From: Macrostomum hystrix | Lineage: Eukaryota > Platyhelminthes > Macrostomidae | Length of the DNA stretch: 64,000 bases | NCBI GenBank assembly: GCA_950097015.1 | Contig: CATNEN010000007.1 | Span: 7,245,001 to 7,309,000, forward strand | Direction: 5' to 3' | In this document: positions 11,373 through 25,295 of the stretch, piece after piece | How positions within the stretch are numbered: the first letter of the stretch is position 1 | How the letters are laid out: each line of letters begins with the position of its first letter | Made by a program: the position numbers and the translations under genes | Notes under the pieces: generated by a model | Databases searched by the model: none | The model's input: the letters and a program-made list of their open reading frames with translations, nothing else | Told to the model about the DNA's origin: nothing

Positions 11373-14100
11373 GAGACTCATCTATTGGCAGCAAGAATAG
11401 TGATGGTCGAAGTGATGGTTACAGCCGTGAGTCATTCTTCCCAACTCATGTGAAGGGAAGAAGCAATCGCATACTATTATAAGACATGGCTTCAAGCTTG
11501 TAAGTGCCAGTCAGCCCGCCCGGAAAAGGGGTGAACGCGAGGAAATGCGACCCCGCTCAGATATCTGACGCCCGGGCAGGATGGTGCGATTCGATTCGAT
11601 TTCGATCCATTTCTGTCTTTTTGAATGGGGCCTAAATGCCTTGCACCTGTGCTCTGCTATTCTGCATCTGAGATGGGCCAGTTCTCAAATGCCATTGCTT
11701 GCTCGATTGCCGAATCCGAATGGGTGTGTTGGGATTCCAGACTAGGGCAGACAGGGTAACGAGCGAGGTGTATGGTTTCCGAAATCTCCCACTTTTTCTA
11801 CCCCCACCCGGCCAAGAATTTCCCTTTGAAAACGAAACGGCCGTTGGAGTCCCTGCTGCCCGAGCGGCTCTCAGGTTGCCCATCTCTCTCTGTCTCCCAG
11901 CCTCTGCACCACATTCAATTCCATTTTCACTGGGAAATTATTGAATGAATGAATGAGCGGGTGAATGACGCGAATGGCTCGCTTGGCCTATTTTTAGTGG
12001 GCTTGACGATGAATTCGGGGCCTTGGCTGGCGGTACTTGCTCGCTTGAGCATGTGTGTGAGCAGGGGGATCTCATGAAATATACATCTCAGTCTGTGGCG
12101 CTCCAATCCCTTCCCCGGTCCAAACCGCCCGGCGGCGCTGCTGGATATCGCGGCATGCGCTGGGAGACGCCTGAGCACACTGCTCAAGCCAGACTGACTC
12201 TCCGCAGCCCAGCCTCCTTCTGGAGGTATTTAATTACAGAATTAAGTCTGGCGGGCCGGGCTCTGCCTGCAGGGAAGCGGTGACCCTCTCTAGCCCGGGG
12301 TTAAACATGTCTCTAAAGCTGCTCTCAAATTTCTCTCTAGTCAGCCATTTTTACACCAAGCTCAGGCTAGCCGAAAAGTGCCACCCAGCCGTGAAGAACC
12401 CGAAGGGACGGGGGATTTGAGCTGCTCCAGTTTCAGCCTAATTTTTATTGGCCGCAAAGGAAGGAAGGTCGAAGGCGGAGAAAGCGTGTTTACAATTCCT
12501 GCAGTTGCTAAAGGAACTAATTACTGTTCGGACTATTTCAATTTGTTGGCGCGCCAGCGATGAACGTCTCGTTAGCCTCTCCCGCCTCCTACCAACCGCT
12601 GTCCGCTGTCTGTTACCATTCAAGGCCATTGAGAAATCAAGAGGGGATATTTCGAGATCCTTTAGTCGCTATCCCCACTCTCTTAACTCTCCCAATCTTC
12701 TCCGAGTCGGACTCTGAAGTGACTGCCAGTTACCTCCACAGATATATTAATGGTAGTAGTAATAAGTAATAATAATCATAATAAACGAATCTGGAAATCA
12801 ATGCGGCCATGGCGGGGCCGACTCACAGAGAGAGAGAGGGGAGAAGGGAAAAAGTGAAAAACGTTTTTTTACCGCGGTAGTTGGGGATTGTGTCTGGAAG
12901 GGACAGGGCTATTGGGGCGTCTCACCCACCCAGTGTTTATCTGTGGAGTGTCGCTAAGGTTTATGCCTGACGTATTTTTTATGAGGCTCAGCTTAGTCAC
13001 GGCTACGGCCCATGCAGTGTCGGCATGCAGTATTGGCCGCGAGTCCTTCCTCGTCGACTCCGAGACCAGCCTACTTCATTTTCAGTGCCACAGTTAATCG
13101 ACCTTAATTAAGTGAAGTGACTGCTAAAGTGCAAATTATGACATTGGCTAATAAGTTGACAAGGACAAGGCGCTAGAAAGTGAAAATGATTCTAGTTCCA
13201 AATTCTAAATTCCACAGGCTTTTTTTCTTTCCGCCTTTGCTGTACTTTTTTTAGATTAAAAAAAGTCATTTGATTTCGGCATCCTAAATCACTAATCAAT
13301 GGGGTCTGAGCGGTGAATTCCCACGGGGGGACCTACAAGTCGGCCTTCCTAACCTGCAGCTTCTGGCTATGCAAATGCGGCTGGCCACCCACCCTCCTCT
13401 GTTTGTGCGGTTCTTAGACAGAAAAAATTCAGTTGAGCCAGATTGGCATAATGAGGGCAAGGAGGGACAGCTCGCTTTCCATCTGAGAACCCCGCCGCCC
13501 ACTGGCTTAAAGAGGGGATATGGGATATTTTTTCTGAAATTCCGTTTATATTTGCATTTCCGATGGGCCAGAGCCAGGGAGGCGGAGTTGGTCGTGTTTT
13601 TTGCAAGTTCGCTGTTCAAACATCCCGCGTCTCAGGCACTGCAGTAGACTAATAAAACCCCCTCTCTCTCCGAAGAGTTCAGTTTGGTGTTGGCAGCTTT
13701 TTTAGCCATATTTGGCTGCTCCACTCACAGTCCGAATTGATGCGGATTTGAAGGACAGACAGCTGAACAATTTGCCATATCCTTTCGCAATGAGTCGCTG
13801 CCTGCATTGTCTTGAAGCTGCTCAACCGCCGCAGCCGTCAACCTGATCCCCCCAACCGAGCCCTACTAGCCACAGGCAGTAGTTGCCAGTCCAATGGTAA
13901 TAGTTTGCTTAGACAATTGTTAATTATTCAGCAGTGTATCGCCGCTGCCGCCTGCCACCACAGCTGGAGTCCACCCACCCGCGTGTCATTCCCGCCCCCT
14001 GCGAAATGCATTATGCTCCATTCTAGGGGTCATTAGCGGCCGTGTTTTGGACTGCGTCTCCTCCATCCGCCTCCCTTCCCGACCCCAGATTAGACAAGTC
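11373..14100. other. Putative long 5' intron or upstream region, no gene seen
   Basis: GC-moderate DNA with scattered open frames on both strands but no family recognised and no paired splice sites of note. If the first exon near 10955 is real, this lies in the first intron of the EF-hand gene. Confidence 0.45.
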
Positions 14101-14104
14101 CACT

Positions 14105-14475
14105 GTGAACTCTGGGCTGTGTCTGCCTGTCTGTCCCGAGTGACTGTCTGTCCCGAGTGACTGTCTGTCCCGAGTGACTGTCTGTCCCGAGTGACTGTCT
14201 GTCCCGAGTGACTGTCTGTCCCCAGTGACTCTCTGTCCCGAGTGACTGTCTGTCCCGAGTGACTCTCTGTCCCGAGTAACTGTTTGTCCCGAGTGACTCT
14301 CTGTCCCGAGTGACTGTCTGTCCCGAGTGACTGTCCGTCCCGAGTGACTGTCTGTCCCGAGTGACTGTCTGTCTCGAGTGGCTGTCTGTCCCGAGTGACT
14401 GTCTGTCCCGAGTGACTGTCCGTCCCGAGTGACTGTCTGTCCCGAGTGACTGTCTGTCTCGAGTGGCTGTCTGTC
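14105..14475. repeat. 17-bp minisatellite
   Basis: About 22 copies of GAGTGACTGTCTGTCCC. The core CTGTCTGTCC-GAGTG is shared with the array at 38862-39665 in the VMAT gene. Confidence 0.95.
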
Positions 14476-16920
14476 TGCCTGTCCGTCTGTGTCCGTCCGT
14501 CGCCATGGCCAGTCATTGGTGAATTAAGCGGCTCAGTTCGATTTGCTTCCCGTCTTCCGCGCCCTCCCGCCCGTCCCTTGGAGCCGATTTCTCAGAATTT
14601 CTCTTTAGAACGGAATGCGCAAACGGCCACAGGGCGTGGGGGGACGCTGCCAAGGCCCTCTGCCGACTGCCTCCAGAATTGGAGCGGAAAATTGAATTTG
14701 CAATTTCAGTTGAAGTCTTCCCCCGGCTGGCTAACAGAAAGAAATATGACAAAAGCGGCGCTGATGAGTTTCGCGCCGAAATCTTTTCTCCTTTTGCTCC
14801 TCCCAGCCTTGCTCAGTTCTGCATTTTCTATCGGCCTCTCTTAGTCCAGTTGTGAGTGGGGATTTTTTGACACATTGCCTCCCTCCTCCTTGCTCATTAA
14901 TCTTGGCGCAGTCCCGCCTTGTGAAGCAGGTCTCAGATGGTCATTGCTTCATTGCAGTAAGTGTTTGGCTTCAAACTAGTCGACCAAGAAGCTATGAAAT
15001 CCCTCAGCCAGAACTATTGAAGTTCCAGGCCCTTGGAGGCACGGCTGTCCCCCGTGTTCAAGTTCGTGTTCTTGTTGCATTTCTCCTCCTTGCCCCCTCC
15101 GCTGCTGGTTGCTCGCACGCATGGCCTTGCTTTGTTGCTGCCTTCTTTTTGTTTTCCCTGCCTTCACTTCCCCCGTAGCCTGCCGGGAAAAGTTCAGCCA
15201 GGCGCCCCTGAGTGGGAAAGTAAAAATGAAAGGGTTGCGAGAAAGCCGCGAGTCGATTGCGCCTGTGCTCAGCTGTGGTACATCTTGGGATCGGGGAGGG
15301 CCTTATTTTCCTCTTGTTTTATCCTAACTATCTAAATAAAAGGTGAGTCTGGCCAGGTGTGAATTCCCAAAGCCTGCAGTACTGTTCTGGGCACAGGACC
15401 CATGCTTTTCAATGTATCTAGACTACTTGCTAATCAAGAAATTCGTTACAATAAAATAGCTTCACAAATAATTTCCATCACTTCGTCTATGCGGATTACA
15501 TAAATTGGTACATAATCTGACGTATGGAAGATTTTCTGTTAATTTTGAGGCTGCAAATGCTGGAGTGCTACTTTGATATCATGCCTATGTTTGGCAGCTC
15601 GCTGCATTCTTGTAGCGATTCATTTGCTGCATTGAGGAAGGCATGGAATGCATTAATTAAGCGCACCGTGGCATTTAATGGCAATTGAAGGTGGAATTTG
15701 TAAGCGGCTGGTACTGGCGCTAGCTAACGTCCCGCTTTACTTACAATTATTTCACAACATATCTTCTAAGGCGATGCAGACACCATTGCACTCTTGGAGC
15801 TAATAAATTATAGCTAAGAAATGCTCGGACAGTTTACCTCTGCCACACTCTAAGGCCCTCCTGCTTAAAGTGCTGGCTGGCTGATGCCTGAGCAAGGAAA
15901 GGGCATGGGACCAGCAAAATCACCCCCAACAAGCACGGCTTCAAGCAGCTCAGCCAGATTTTCCTGCAGAAATCTCTTTTGCTTTCTCTCTCCTTTCCCT
16001 CTCTCTCACTCTGGTCTTGAAGCAGCCGGCCACAGCCAGCCTGACAATATGCTCCACCTTTCTCTATGGCTCTCCGTGTAAGTGGCGGGTAGAGGGTGTG
16101 GGGCTAGAGTGAGGAAGCACACCCGGCTGGTAGCGCATTCAGTACTGCGCGCATTATATTCCAGAGTTAATAATGCTTGGCCGGGGGGGGCGAGCACTGT
16201 AGGTGTTTTGGGGTTGCTGTGCAGGGATCAGCACTCCAGCCAACCTCCGCCTGCCACTGCGCCCCTCCCCCCCCACACCGCACCCCAGACCCCTAAATGC
16301 GTTTTTAGCAAGTCGCGCCTCGCCCGGACCTGAATTGAATTCTCGGCGTGTTTTTTAGAAAAAGAATACACTTTATCCTTTAACTGTAGACTTGACGTGC
16401 GCCAAGCCCCGCCATCCACCGTCTTCAGTTGAGCCTGTCAGTCTGTCCACAAGGTATTTCTTGCTCATCCGGCCACTTTTTTTCTTGCTCCCGGGTCTCT
16501 GTCCCTGTATCTCCTGACTGAGCATTGCTCAGCGTATGGATTTTCATAATGCCTAATAATTGCCGGCTGAGAAATCCCATGCTGCTGCAGCTGGAGGGAT
16601 TTAAAGCGAATCAGGGAATGCTGGGCAGGATCGAGTGAGCAGAGATCGAACAGCGCAGCGATGGCACGCTTGGGATTTTCGGCTTGGTTTTGGGGGAGCG
16701 AAGCGGGATCTGGGCTAGATTAGCTTCTACTATTGCCGAGGGGAGTTAGCGGAGCGGGGATATTTGGGCTGATGCAGAAACGGAATTGTTGAGAGCAAGA
16801 AGGAGACTCAGAGTGCAGCTGCGCAGGGGACGCAAAGTAATCGACATTGGATCCCCGGCGGCTGGCCGGTTGCCTTTTTGCGCACTTTGACTACTAAAAC
16901 TTTCCCAGCCAGCATTTCCT
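14476..16920. other. Putative intron or regulatory stretch, no gene seen
   Basis: No coding region was supported. A strong donor-like site (AATAAAAG|GTGAGTCTGG) is at 15343, so an additional 5' exon may end there, but no start site could be assigned. Confidence 0.4.
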
Positions 16921-17056
16921 CAGGTCCTCCAATTCGCTCATTTCCCGCATTGCAGCTTCAGCCCTCGGAGGCTGTCGAGTCATGTGAGAAGCGGCGACAG
17001 CCTCTTCAACCCTGTCCGACTCGCAAACAAATCTTTCTAGCACAACCAGCCAGATC

Positions 17057-20000
17057 ATGAGCAAGCGCGGCTCAACCAAGCTGCCCCCAGCAACCGTTGC
17101 CAAGGGTGGCAACAACAACTCCGGGGCGGTTGCTACTTCGTCATCTTCTTCGTCAGCGGCGGCTAACTGCAGCAGAAGCCAGTCAGCCAGCAGAAATCGG
17201 GTAAGGACATTTTTTCAATATTTTTTGGGTTTTCTTCCGTCCCTTTCTCGGCCTCCTTCACCTCCGCCTCTTGTGGTATAAAGTTCATAATTTAAGGTCC
17301 GCTTTCGACTAATAGGGCATGGCACAAAAACTCTGCTCATAATTTATGTGTATCAAAGATTGGCTGCCAGTGGCTGCATAGGGTAAAAAATGTACAATTT
17401 ATTAAGTCAAGTGCCATGGACTCATATATGTAGCATCTGCGAAGGTAGGTATAGACTAGTAGGGAGAGATGTAGGGAAAGTGTCAGGGAGAGATGTAGGG
17501 AAAGTGTCAGGGAGAGATTTAGGGAAAGTGTCAGGGAGAGATTTAGGGAAAGTGTCAGGGAGAGATGTAGGGAAAGTGTCAGGGAGAGATGTAGGGAAAG
17601 TTTCAGGGAGAGATGTAGGGAAAGTGTCAGGGAGAGATGTAGGGAAGTGTCAGGGAGAGATGTAGGGAAAGTGTCAGGGAGAGATGTAGGGAAAGTGTCA
17701 GGGAGAGATGTAGGGAAAGTGTCAGGGAGAGATGTAGGGAAGTGTCAGGGAGAGATGTAGGGAAAGTTTCAGGTAGAGATGTATTCAATAGGTATTCAAT
17801 AGGTATAGACTAGCGATTTTAGCTCCCCTTCGGGAGCACAGGCAGAAATTAGGGATCTAACTATTCTCCATACTCACTTCAGGAACCAAGGGCTCATCAT
17901 GGAAATATGGGTAAATTTCTGGTTCAGTTTTTAGTTGTACAGTTTCTTCGACTTTTATAGTCAAGCTTCTTTTTTCAGCCGGTTCTGTCCGGCTTCTGTT
18001 CAGTTCGGACCTTTGTTCCTATTTTAGCTTCTCTCCTTTGATTCCGCTGCCCTGCAGCTGCACCAAAAGGCAAAAGAGCCTCCCGACTTTCTCTTTGCTG
18101 GAAACCAAATGCATTTCTGGCGGGACTAAATATAGAACACAAGCAGAAGACTGCCTTGCTGCTTCTGTTGCTGCTGGTGCAACAGGCTGGCGTGACGGGT
18201 TTGTGGAGGCTCATTGTTGCCATGCAATGTTAGCCTATAATATTTTTCAATTAATCTGAGGCAGCGATCGGGTGAGAAGTAGGGAAGGGAGGTAGGGTGG
18301 GGGAGCCGGTTGCAGTGGGTGGGGCGCTATGCAAGGTGACTGTTAAGTGTATATTTTCGCTGTGCGAATCGATACAATATTTTGAGCAGCCGTTAAGCCG
18401 CTGGGGGATTTTTGGTTGCTTCGTTTCGGCTTCTATTTTTATCACCAGGCCGCTAAAATGAGGCGAAATGTGTTGTTTAGCAGCTGCAGCTGGCGTCATT
18501 GCCAACAGTCGGGACCGTGCCGGCTGCGGATCTAGGCACCGCTGCCGCATTCCTGTGAATATAATACACAGGAAATAATACATATATTCTCTTATTGATT
18601 CTTTATTGACTGAGCTATTTTTAGTAAAAATACTCAGCCAGTGCGCCCTTAAGTGTTCATTTACTGGATCTTGACTGCTTGAATGAGAATTTTTTAACGA
18701 AATAGGAAATCGATTGAAAAATTGTTCTTTCTAGAGTCAGCTGAGTACTTTCGCGTATTTGGAAAGCACATGTAATGTACAGTTTATGAATACTTCCATG
18801 TACTCCAATTACTTTTTGAACACCAATAGTTTGACAGATAGGGACTGCAGTTTGACAGATAAGGACTGCAGTTTGACAGATAAGGACTGCAGTGTGGCAG
18901 ATAAGGACTGCAGTGTGACAGATAAGGACTGCAGTGTGATAGATAAGGACTGCAGTGTGGCAGATAAGGACTGCAGTGTGGCAGATAAGGACTGCAGTGT
19001 GGCAGATAAGGACTGCAGTGTGGCAGATAAGGACTGCAGTGTGGCAGATAAGGACTGCAGTGTGGCAGATAAGGACTGCAGTGTGGCAGATAAGGACTGC
19101 AGTTTGACAGATAAGGACTGCAGTTTGACAGATAAGGACTGCAGTGTGGCAGATAAGGACTGCAGTGTGATAGATAAGGACTGCAGTGTGGCAGATAAGG
19201 ACTGCAGTGTGGCAGATAAGGACTGCAGTGTGATAGATAAGGACTGCAGTGTGGCAGATAAGGACTGCAGTGTGGCAGATAAGGACTGCAGTGTGACAGA
19301 TAAGGACTGCAGTGTGACAGGCTTATGGAGCATCAGGTAGGCAGTGTGACAGGCTTATGGAGCATCAGTTAGGCAGTGTGACAGGCTTATGGAGCATCAG
19401 GTAGGCAGTGTGACAGGCTTATGGAGCATCAGGTAGGCAGTGTGACAGGCTTATGGAGCATCAGGTAGGCAGTGTGACAGGCTTATGGAGCATCAGGTAG
19501 GCAGTGTGACAGGCTTATGGAGCATCAGGTAGGCAGTGTGATAGGCTTATGGAGCATCAGGTAGGCAGTGTGACAGGCTTATGGAGCATCAGGTAGGCAG
19601 TTAGGCACTCAAGTTAGTCATTTTTTTAGACTCCGGTTCAGGTGAATATCGGGCCGACTGGCAATGCTGCTGCAAGAATAGCATAGGTTCGGGGCATCAA
19701 AGAGCCAGTTTCTGGGTCTGCTTCTATTAGAAAAATCCCTTGGCCCAATTAGCGCGGCTCTCATTTCTGGCATTCGGTTCGCTAATGAGGTGCGCCTTTT
19801 GCTCCTTGCCGCCAGTCGCTGCTCCGCCTGCCCTAATGACTCCGCGGGCACTCTGGAAAGTGCGGCATGTGCTCAGCATGTGCTCAGACAGCTGGCGATA
19901 ATTCTGTGATGCCGTTGGACGCCGCTGCTGCTGCTGCTGTTGTTGCATTCATTTTATGCATGTCTGGCGCTTTCCCATTTCGACTTTTCCCATTCGGCCG

Positions 20001-23000
20001 TTCCCAAAGTGGTTTTTTTTCTTATGCCGCGCCGAAAAAATTGGACTTTAGTGCGCGAGTTTCCGAGTGTCGGAGAACACGAGCTGTGCGCTGTGGACTA
20101 TGGGAGAGCTGCTGGTATGCGGTTTGGATGCTGCTACTTGCCTAGCTGTCCTACTTAGCATGCCGAGCATTGCTAAATGCCTCCTGCAGCCACCGCCGCC
20201 CACTCGCTCCTTTTATGGCTGTCGCAGCCTCCCCGCCATGCTCTGCGTGTCTGCGGGAAAAGCTAGCTTTTTAATTAAAAAACTGTGATCAACTTTCGGG
20301 TTTGGGATGAAATTTTGGGTTTGTGATGAGCTTTCGGGTTTGTGATCAACATTCGGGTTTGTGATGATATTTCGGGTTTGTGATGATATTTCGGGTTTGT
20401 GATGAACTTTCGGGTTTGTGATGAACTTTCGGGTTTGTGATGAACTTTCGGGTTTGTGATGAACTTTCGGGTTTGTGATGAACTTTCGGGTTTGTGATCA
20501 ACTTTTGGGTTTGTGATGAACTTTCGGATTTGTGATCAACTTTCGGGTTTGGGATCAACATTCGGGTTTGTGATCAACATTCGGGTTTGTGATGATCTTT
20601 CGGGTTTGTGATGAACTTTTGGATTTGTGATCAACATTCGGGTTTGTGATGAGCTTTCGGATTTGTGATAAACTTTCGGTTTGTGATGATCTTTCGGGTT
20701 TGTGATGAACTTTCGGGTTTGTGATGAACTTTCGGGTTTGTGATGATCTTTCGGTTTGTGATGATCTTTCGGGTTTGTGATCAACATTCGGGTTTGTGAT
20801 CAACATTCGGGTTTTTGATGCGTTTTCGGATTCTTTGGTAGCAACTGTCGCTATTGGAATTTAGGGCTGCAGCCCTAATCCTCATTTTCAGTTTTCCCAT
20901 GGGCCATTGTTTCTGATGCAAAGTTGATCTATACACGCGAATCAGATAGTAAAATTCAACTTGACCGTAAACTTTGTACTGACATTGTTCCAAGTGAGCA
21001 AACTCAGCATGCCCACACCTACACAGCCACAGCAGCTCATACTGGTTCTATTGTCAGCCATTGGTCTTTTGACTCTTGTGTGAGCACAGTAGTCTCAACA
21101 ATTTGATCAAGGGAGAACTTGCTCTGATCCTCAGCGTGATCCATCATCAGCCTTGTATAGTCCTGTGTTTGTGTGCCCTGCGCGCCGTGTTAGTTTTTTT
21201 CCAGACAACGGAAGCTGGCTTAGCCTTGGTGGGTAGAGGGACTCAAGGGACTCTGTGGCCATGTTTGACATGCAATATTAATCTGGGACCCATTGCTATC
21301 AGTGGCTTTCACCGCGCACCGCCTCTGCCTGTGTTTTTTGTTCAGTCTCCGAGCTCAGCTGCGTCAGCGAATGGCGGAGCCGGGACCTCCGAGCAGCAGC
21401 TGCCGAGGCAGCAGCAGCCGCGATCCGAAATGGCGGTGAGTACATGAACTTAACATGGCATGCTTGCATTAGACAGCTTATTAAATAGAATTTTCACTGG
21501 TATTTACATTATTAGTATGTCTTTGGGAGAAGCATGACGTTGGCATGAGGAGTGTAATAACATTGCTATGAGGAACTGTATGTAACAAAGGATACATGAA
21601 GTGACAAATGTGTTCGTAAGGCATGGAAATTCTCAACTATTTGCAGAACGGAGACTGTTACTTCTCGCCGCATCAGATGAAAGGTGAGAGAATGTGCGCT
21701 TTGTTTTAACCCTTGCACTTAGCAATTTGTTTGGTTCTTTTCTGTAGTTTTTTTTGCCTAGTCTACTCAGTATTATACGCACTGCTCTGCCTAGTCTACT
21801 CAGTATTATACGCACTTCTCTGCCTAGTCTACTCAGTATTATACGCACTGCTCTGCCTAGTCTACTCAGTATTCTACGCACTGCTCTGCCTAGTCTACTC
21901 AGTATTCTACGCACTGCTCTGCCTAGTCTACTCAGTATTATACGCACTGCTCTGCCTAGTCTACTCAATATTCTACGCACTTCTCTGCCTAGTCTACTCA
22001 ATATTCTACGCACTGCTCTGCCTAGTCTACTCAATATTCTACGCACTACTCTGCCTAATCTACTCGATATTCTACGCACTATTCTTCCTTATCTACTCGA
22101 TATTTTGCACATTATTCTGCCGTCTATTTCGCCACTGCGTTCTCCCTGCCATGCGTGAATAAATGTTCATGCACGCATGTTACTACTGATTTGCCAAGTT
22201 TAGCAGCCGCAGTAGTGCAGTCCGCGCATACTATCACTCGGCCTCGAAGGGCTTCGCTGTGCAATCTAATCTCGCATTGCGGCTCCCCAGAGCCCGTGTT
22301 CCTAGAAAATTGAAATCTCCCCCCACCGAAGATTAAACTTATTTCCATCCCTTAGCTGTCCGGCGCAGATTGTCATAAATCTTTTCTCCTCACTGAGCTC
22401 CTCATTTATCCCATTGGCCCCGTGTTTCTTGTCCCTCCGTCCAGCTCTCATCGCTGATATTGGCTTCATCACCGGCAGGTCCTCCGCTCGCCCCATTTTT
22501 AATCAATGCCGTCTCAGCCAGCTGGCGGGTGGGCGGTCAGGTAATGAACATGACGGCCGTGTCAAGTGCAATGCAAGGTGCTCCAATTGCTCTTTGTCGG
22601 GCCCTGTCAGGAATGGCTGTGGATTTTCCTCCCGATTCGTGCTGTCATTATCGGACTGAAAAATGTCCTCGATTTCGCAGTGTCCGATTGAGTTCAGATT
22701 GAATCCTAAAAAATTATCAGTGCATCGTCTATCTGTGAATAACGAACTTGATAAAGAGAAATTATTCTAGATTTGCCTAAAAGTCGATTCGATTCGATTC
22801 TCCATATCGCCCTTCGCACTTCGCACCGTCTGTTCTGAATCTGATTGCAAAAAATCTGTTTACATGGCCTCACCCTCCTAGGGCCATCGATGCCTTGAGC
22901 TGGGCACATTTAGTCTCAGGCCAGGCGAGATGGAAAGGCCCATTTCGCCCCCCATCTCGCTTCCCTCCTCGCCTCACACCGGCGCTGCGCCTTTGAAATT

Positions 23001-24921
23001 TTGACGGCCCCGAACAGCAATAGAAGCTGAATGATCCCGGCAATGCGCGCATCGATTGGCCGATCGATCCGCCAGCCCCAGCGCCTCCCTCGACGCTCTC
23101 TCCGCCCCTCCTGTTTGTTAATCAAGATCTTCCCGCTATCGACTGGCTCTCGTTCTTATTTCGCGCCCCCCTCAGCTCTTCTTGTGTATTCTTCTCTTCT
23201 TGTTTCTTTTCCTCTTCGGCCGGCACTTCTCCAAGTTTGCTTTGGTCGAAGTTCTCGACCGCTGGCTGACTGGCAGGCATGAAACCTTGGTATCCAGGGG
23301 GGGTGGCTGCGCTGTTGTTGAGAGATCGACCGGAAAAAAATTCCCCAGCTCCAGCTGAGAGAATCGATAAGAGAGAGAGAGGGCCTACTACTGCGAGTAG
23401 CAACTGCGGGCCGCGCTAAATCGGTGCCCTTGCCAGTGAAAGCTCTGCCTGGCTCAACTTGGCTGCTGCAAATTTCTTCCCGAGATCTGCGGGATTGGCG
23501 GAGTGGGCTGGGCGGCCCGGCTGGCAAAACTGGGCGGGGGGCATTGGCCAGAAGGAGGCTGGCGTGGACGAGAATCGCTTTGGCCACCCTGGCCTAACTG
23601 CTAGGCAACTGACAAAGCCAGGCGGGATATCCCGGTCCAGCGTCCGCCCCGCCCTCCGCGCCCTCCGCTGACCGATAAAGCCGCGAACAGCTTCGGAGGC
23701 AGCTCGGCCCGCCCACCCTGCTTGAGCACCCCTGGCCGGTCCATCCAGAAGTCAATGCCGACAGACTTGGCGGCTTAATTAGCTGACTGGAAGTTGAAAA
23801 GGCCGCCTTATACTTGGCTATTGCCACCAGAGGGAGCGGCCTGCTCAGAATCAGTGATTGGCAAGTCCAGATACGGAGCAAGGCTTAGTTGCAGCGGCAG
23901 CAGCAGCAACATGGCAGAGGCGGCAGATACCAATGGGAACTCGCGAGAGCCCAGCGACCGTGGTAATGCATTCCAATGTCTAGAGCAATGTCTATTAGCT
24001 CTTATTACTTCTTCTTATTTAGAGCTTGTTTGCCTACCATTGATAAAAAATTTAATTCCCGTTGGTTTCCCACAATTTCCGGAAATTCCGTGACTGCCAG
24101 TCAGTCAGTCAGTCAGTCAGTCAGTCAGTCAGTCAGTCAGTCAGTCAGTCAGTCAGTCAGTCAGTCAGTCAGTCAGTCAGTCAGTCAGTCAGTCAGTCAG
24201 TCAGTCAGTCAGTCAGTCAGTCAGTCAGTCAGTCAGTCAGTCAGTCAGTCAGTCAGTCAGTCAGTCAGTCAGTCAGTCAGTCAGTCAGTCAGTCAGTCAG
24301 TCAGTCAGTCAGTCAGTCAGTCAGTCAGTCAGTCAGTCAGTCAGTCAGTCAGTGTGGCAGAGTTTGATCCCTATTTTTCCAACTCCCGGTCGAGGAGTTT
24401 GAATTGAAAAAAGAAAAAATTTCCTGCGAAAGAAAACTTTCGTTTCGACCGGGCCCAGAAAAGCTGAAGCATCTAAACGACTCTTTCCTTATTTAGTGCT
24501 CGCTTCCCTCCTCTCTCAGTCCCGTTTGGCCTCAACTCTCCCAAGTGGTTTGAGAACTTTTTAGAGAATAGAGAGTGGCCTGAAAATGAGGCAACTGGGC
24601 TGGACAGTGGAGAAATATGCAAGGAGAGTAGAGTGTGGGATTAGAGGCACAGACAGCTGCTCAAGGGATTAGAGTTCAGTGGCAGTTCTACAGAGGCCAC
24701 TATACAGATGTGTGTGTGAGCGGGATGTGAGCCAGTGAGTTTGAGCATTGCTATTCTTAATGCAGCAATGGAGGCACTCAGCCCAGCTCCCAACCCATTC
24801 TCTTTCCCCTTCCCCACTCTCCTCCGCCCCCCGAACCTGCTGGCAGTTTTTTCGCGGCGGCCCCCTTTTTAGTTGGCTGCTTTTTTTCTGACGCTGACGG
24901 AACCTTCGAGGCAGCAGCAGA

Positions 24922-24954
<33 letters not shown>

Positions 24955-25254
24955 GGCTAAATGCTAAAGCAAAGACAGGCGAACAACGGCCTCAACCAGA
25001 GCCAGAGAGCAACCAGAGAGCAACACAGGCCCTGCCTGAGCACAGCTCACCCATCCTGCCGGGTTCTGATGCACCCCACCGGTGCCTTCTCTACTCACTG
25101 CCGAACTCAATCCCCATCGATTCACTCCGCCGCTTCCTCCCCTGCCTCCCGCCATCCCCTCCTCCCCTTTCTCCGTCGTCTCTCCTTTCCCCTGTCCTAA
25201 AAAATATTCTACTTGCTCCTAAGCCCCGTATACAGCGGGAAGGAATGGCGCTTT

Positions 25255-25295
<41 letters not shown>

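Noticed and set aside
18759..19340. 193-codon frame encoding a DKDCSVA heptad repeat
   Set aside because: Comes from the 21-bp array inside an intron; the opposite strand is open too. No signal peptide or flanking coding exon.
24062..24407. Poly-(SQSV) open frames
   Set aside because: Translation of the CAGT microsatellite.
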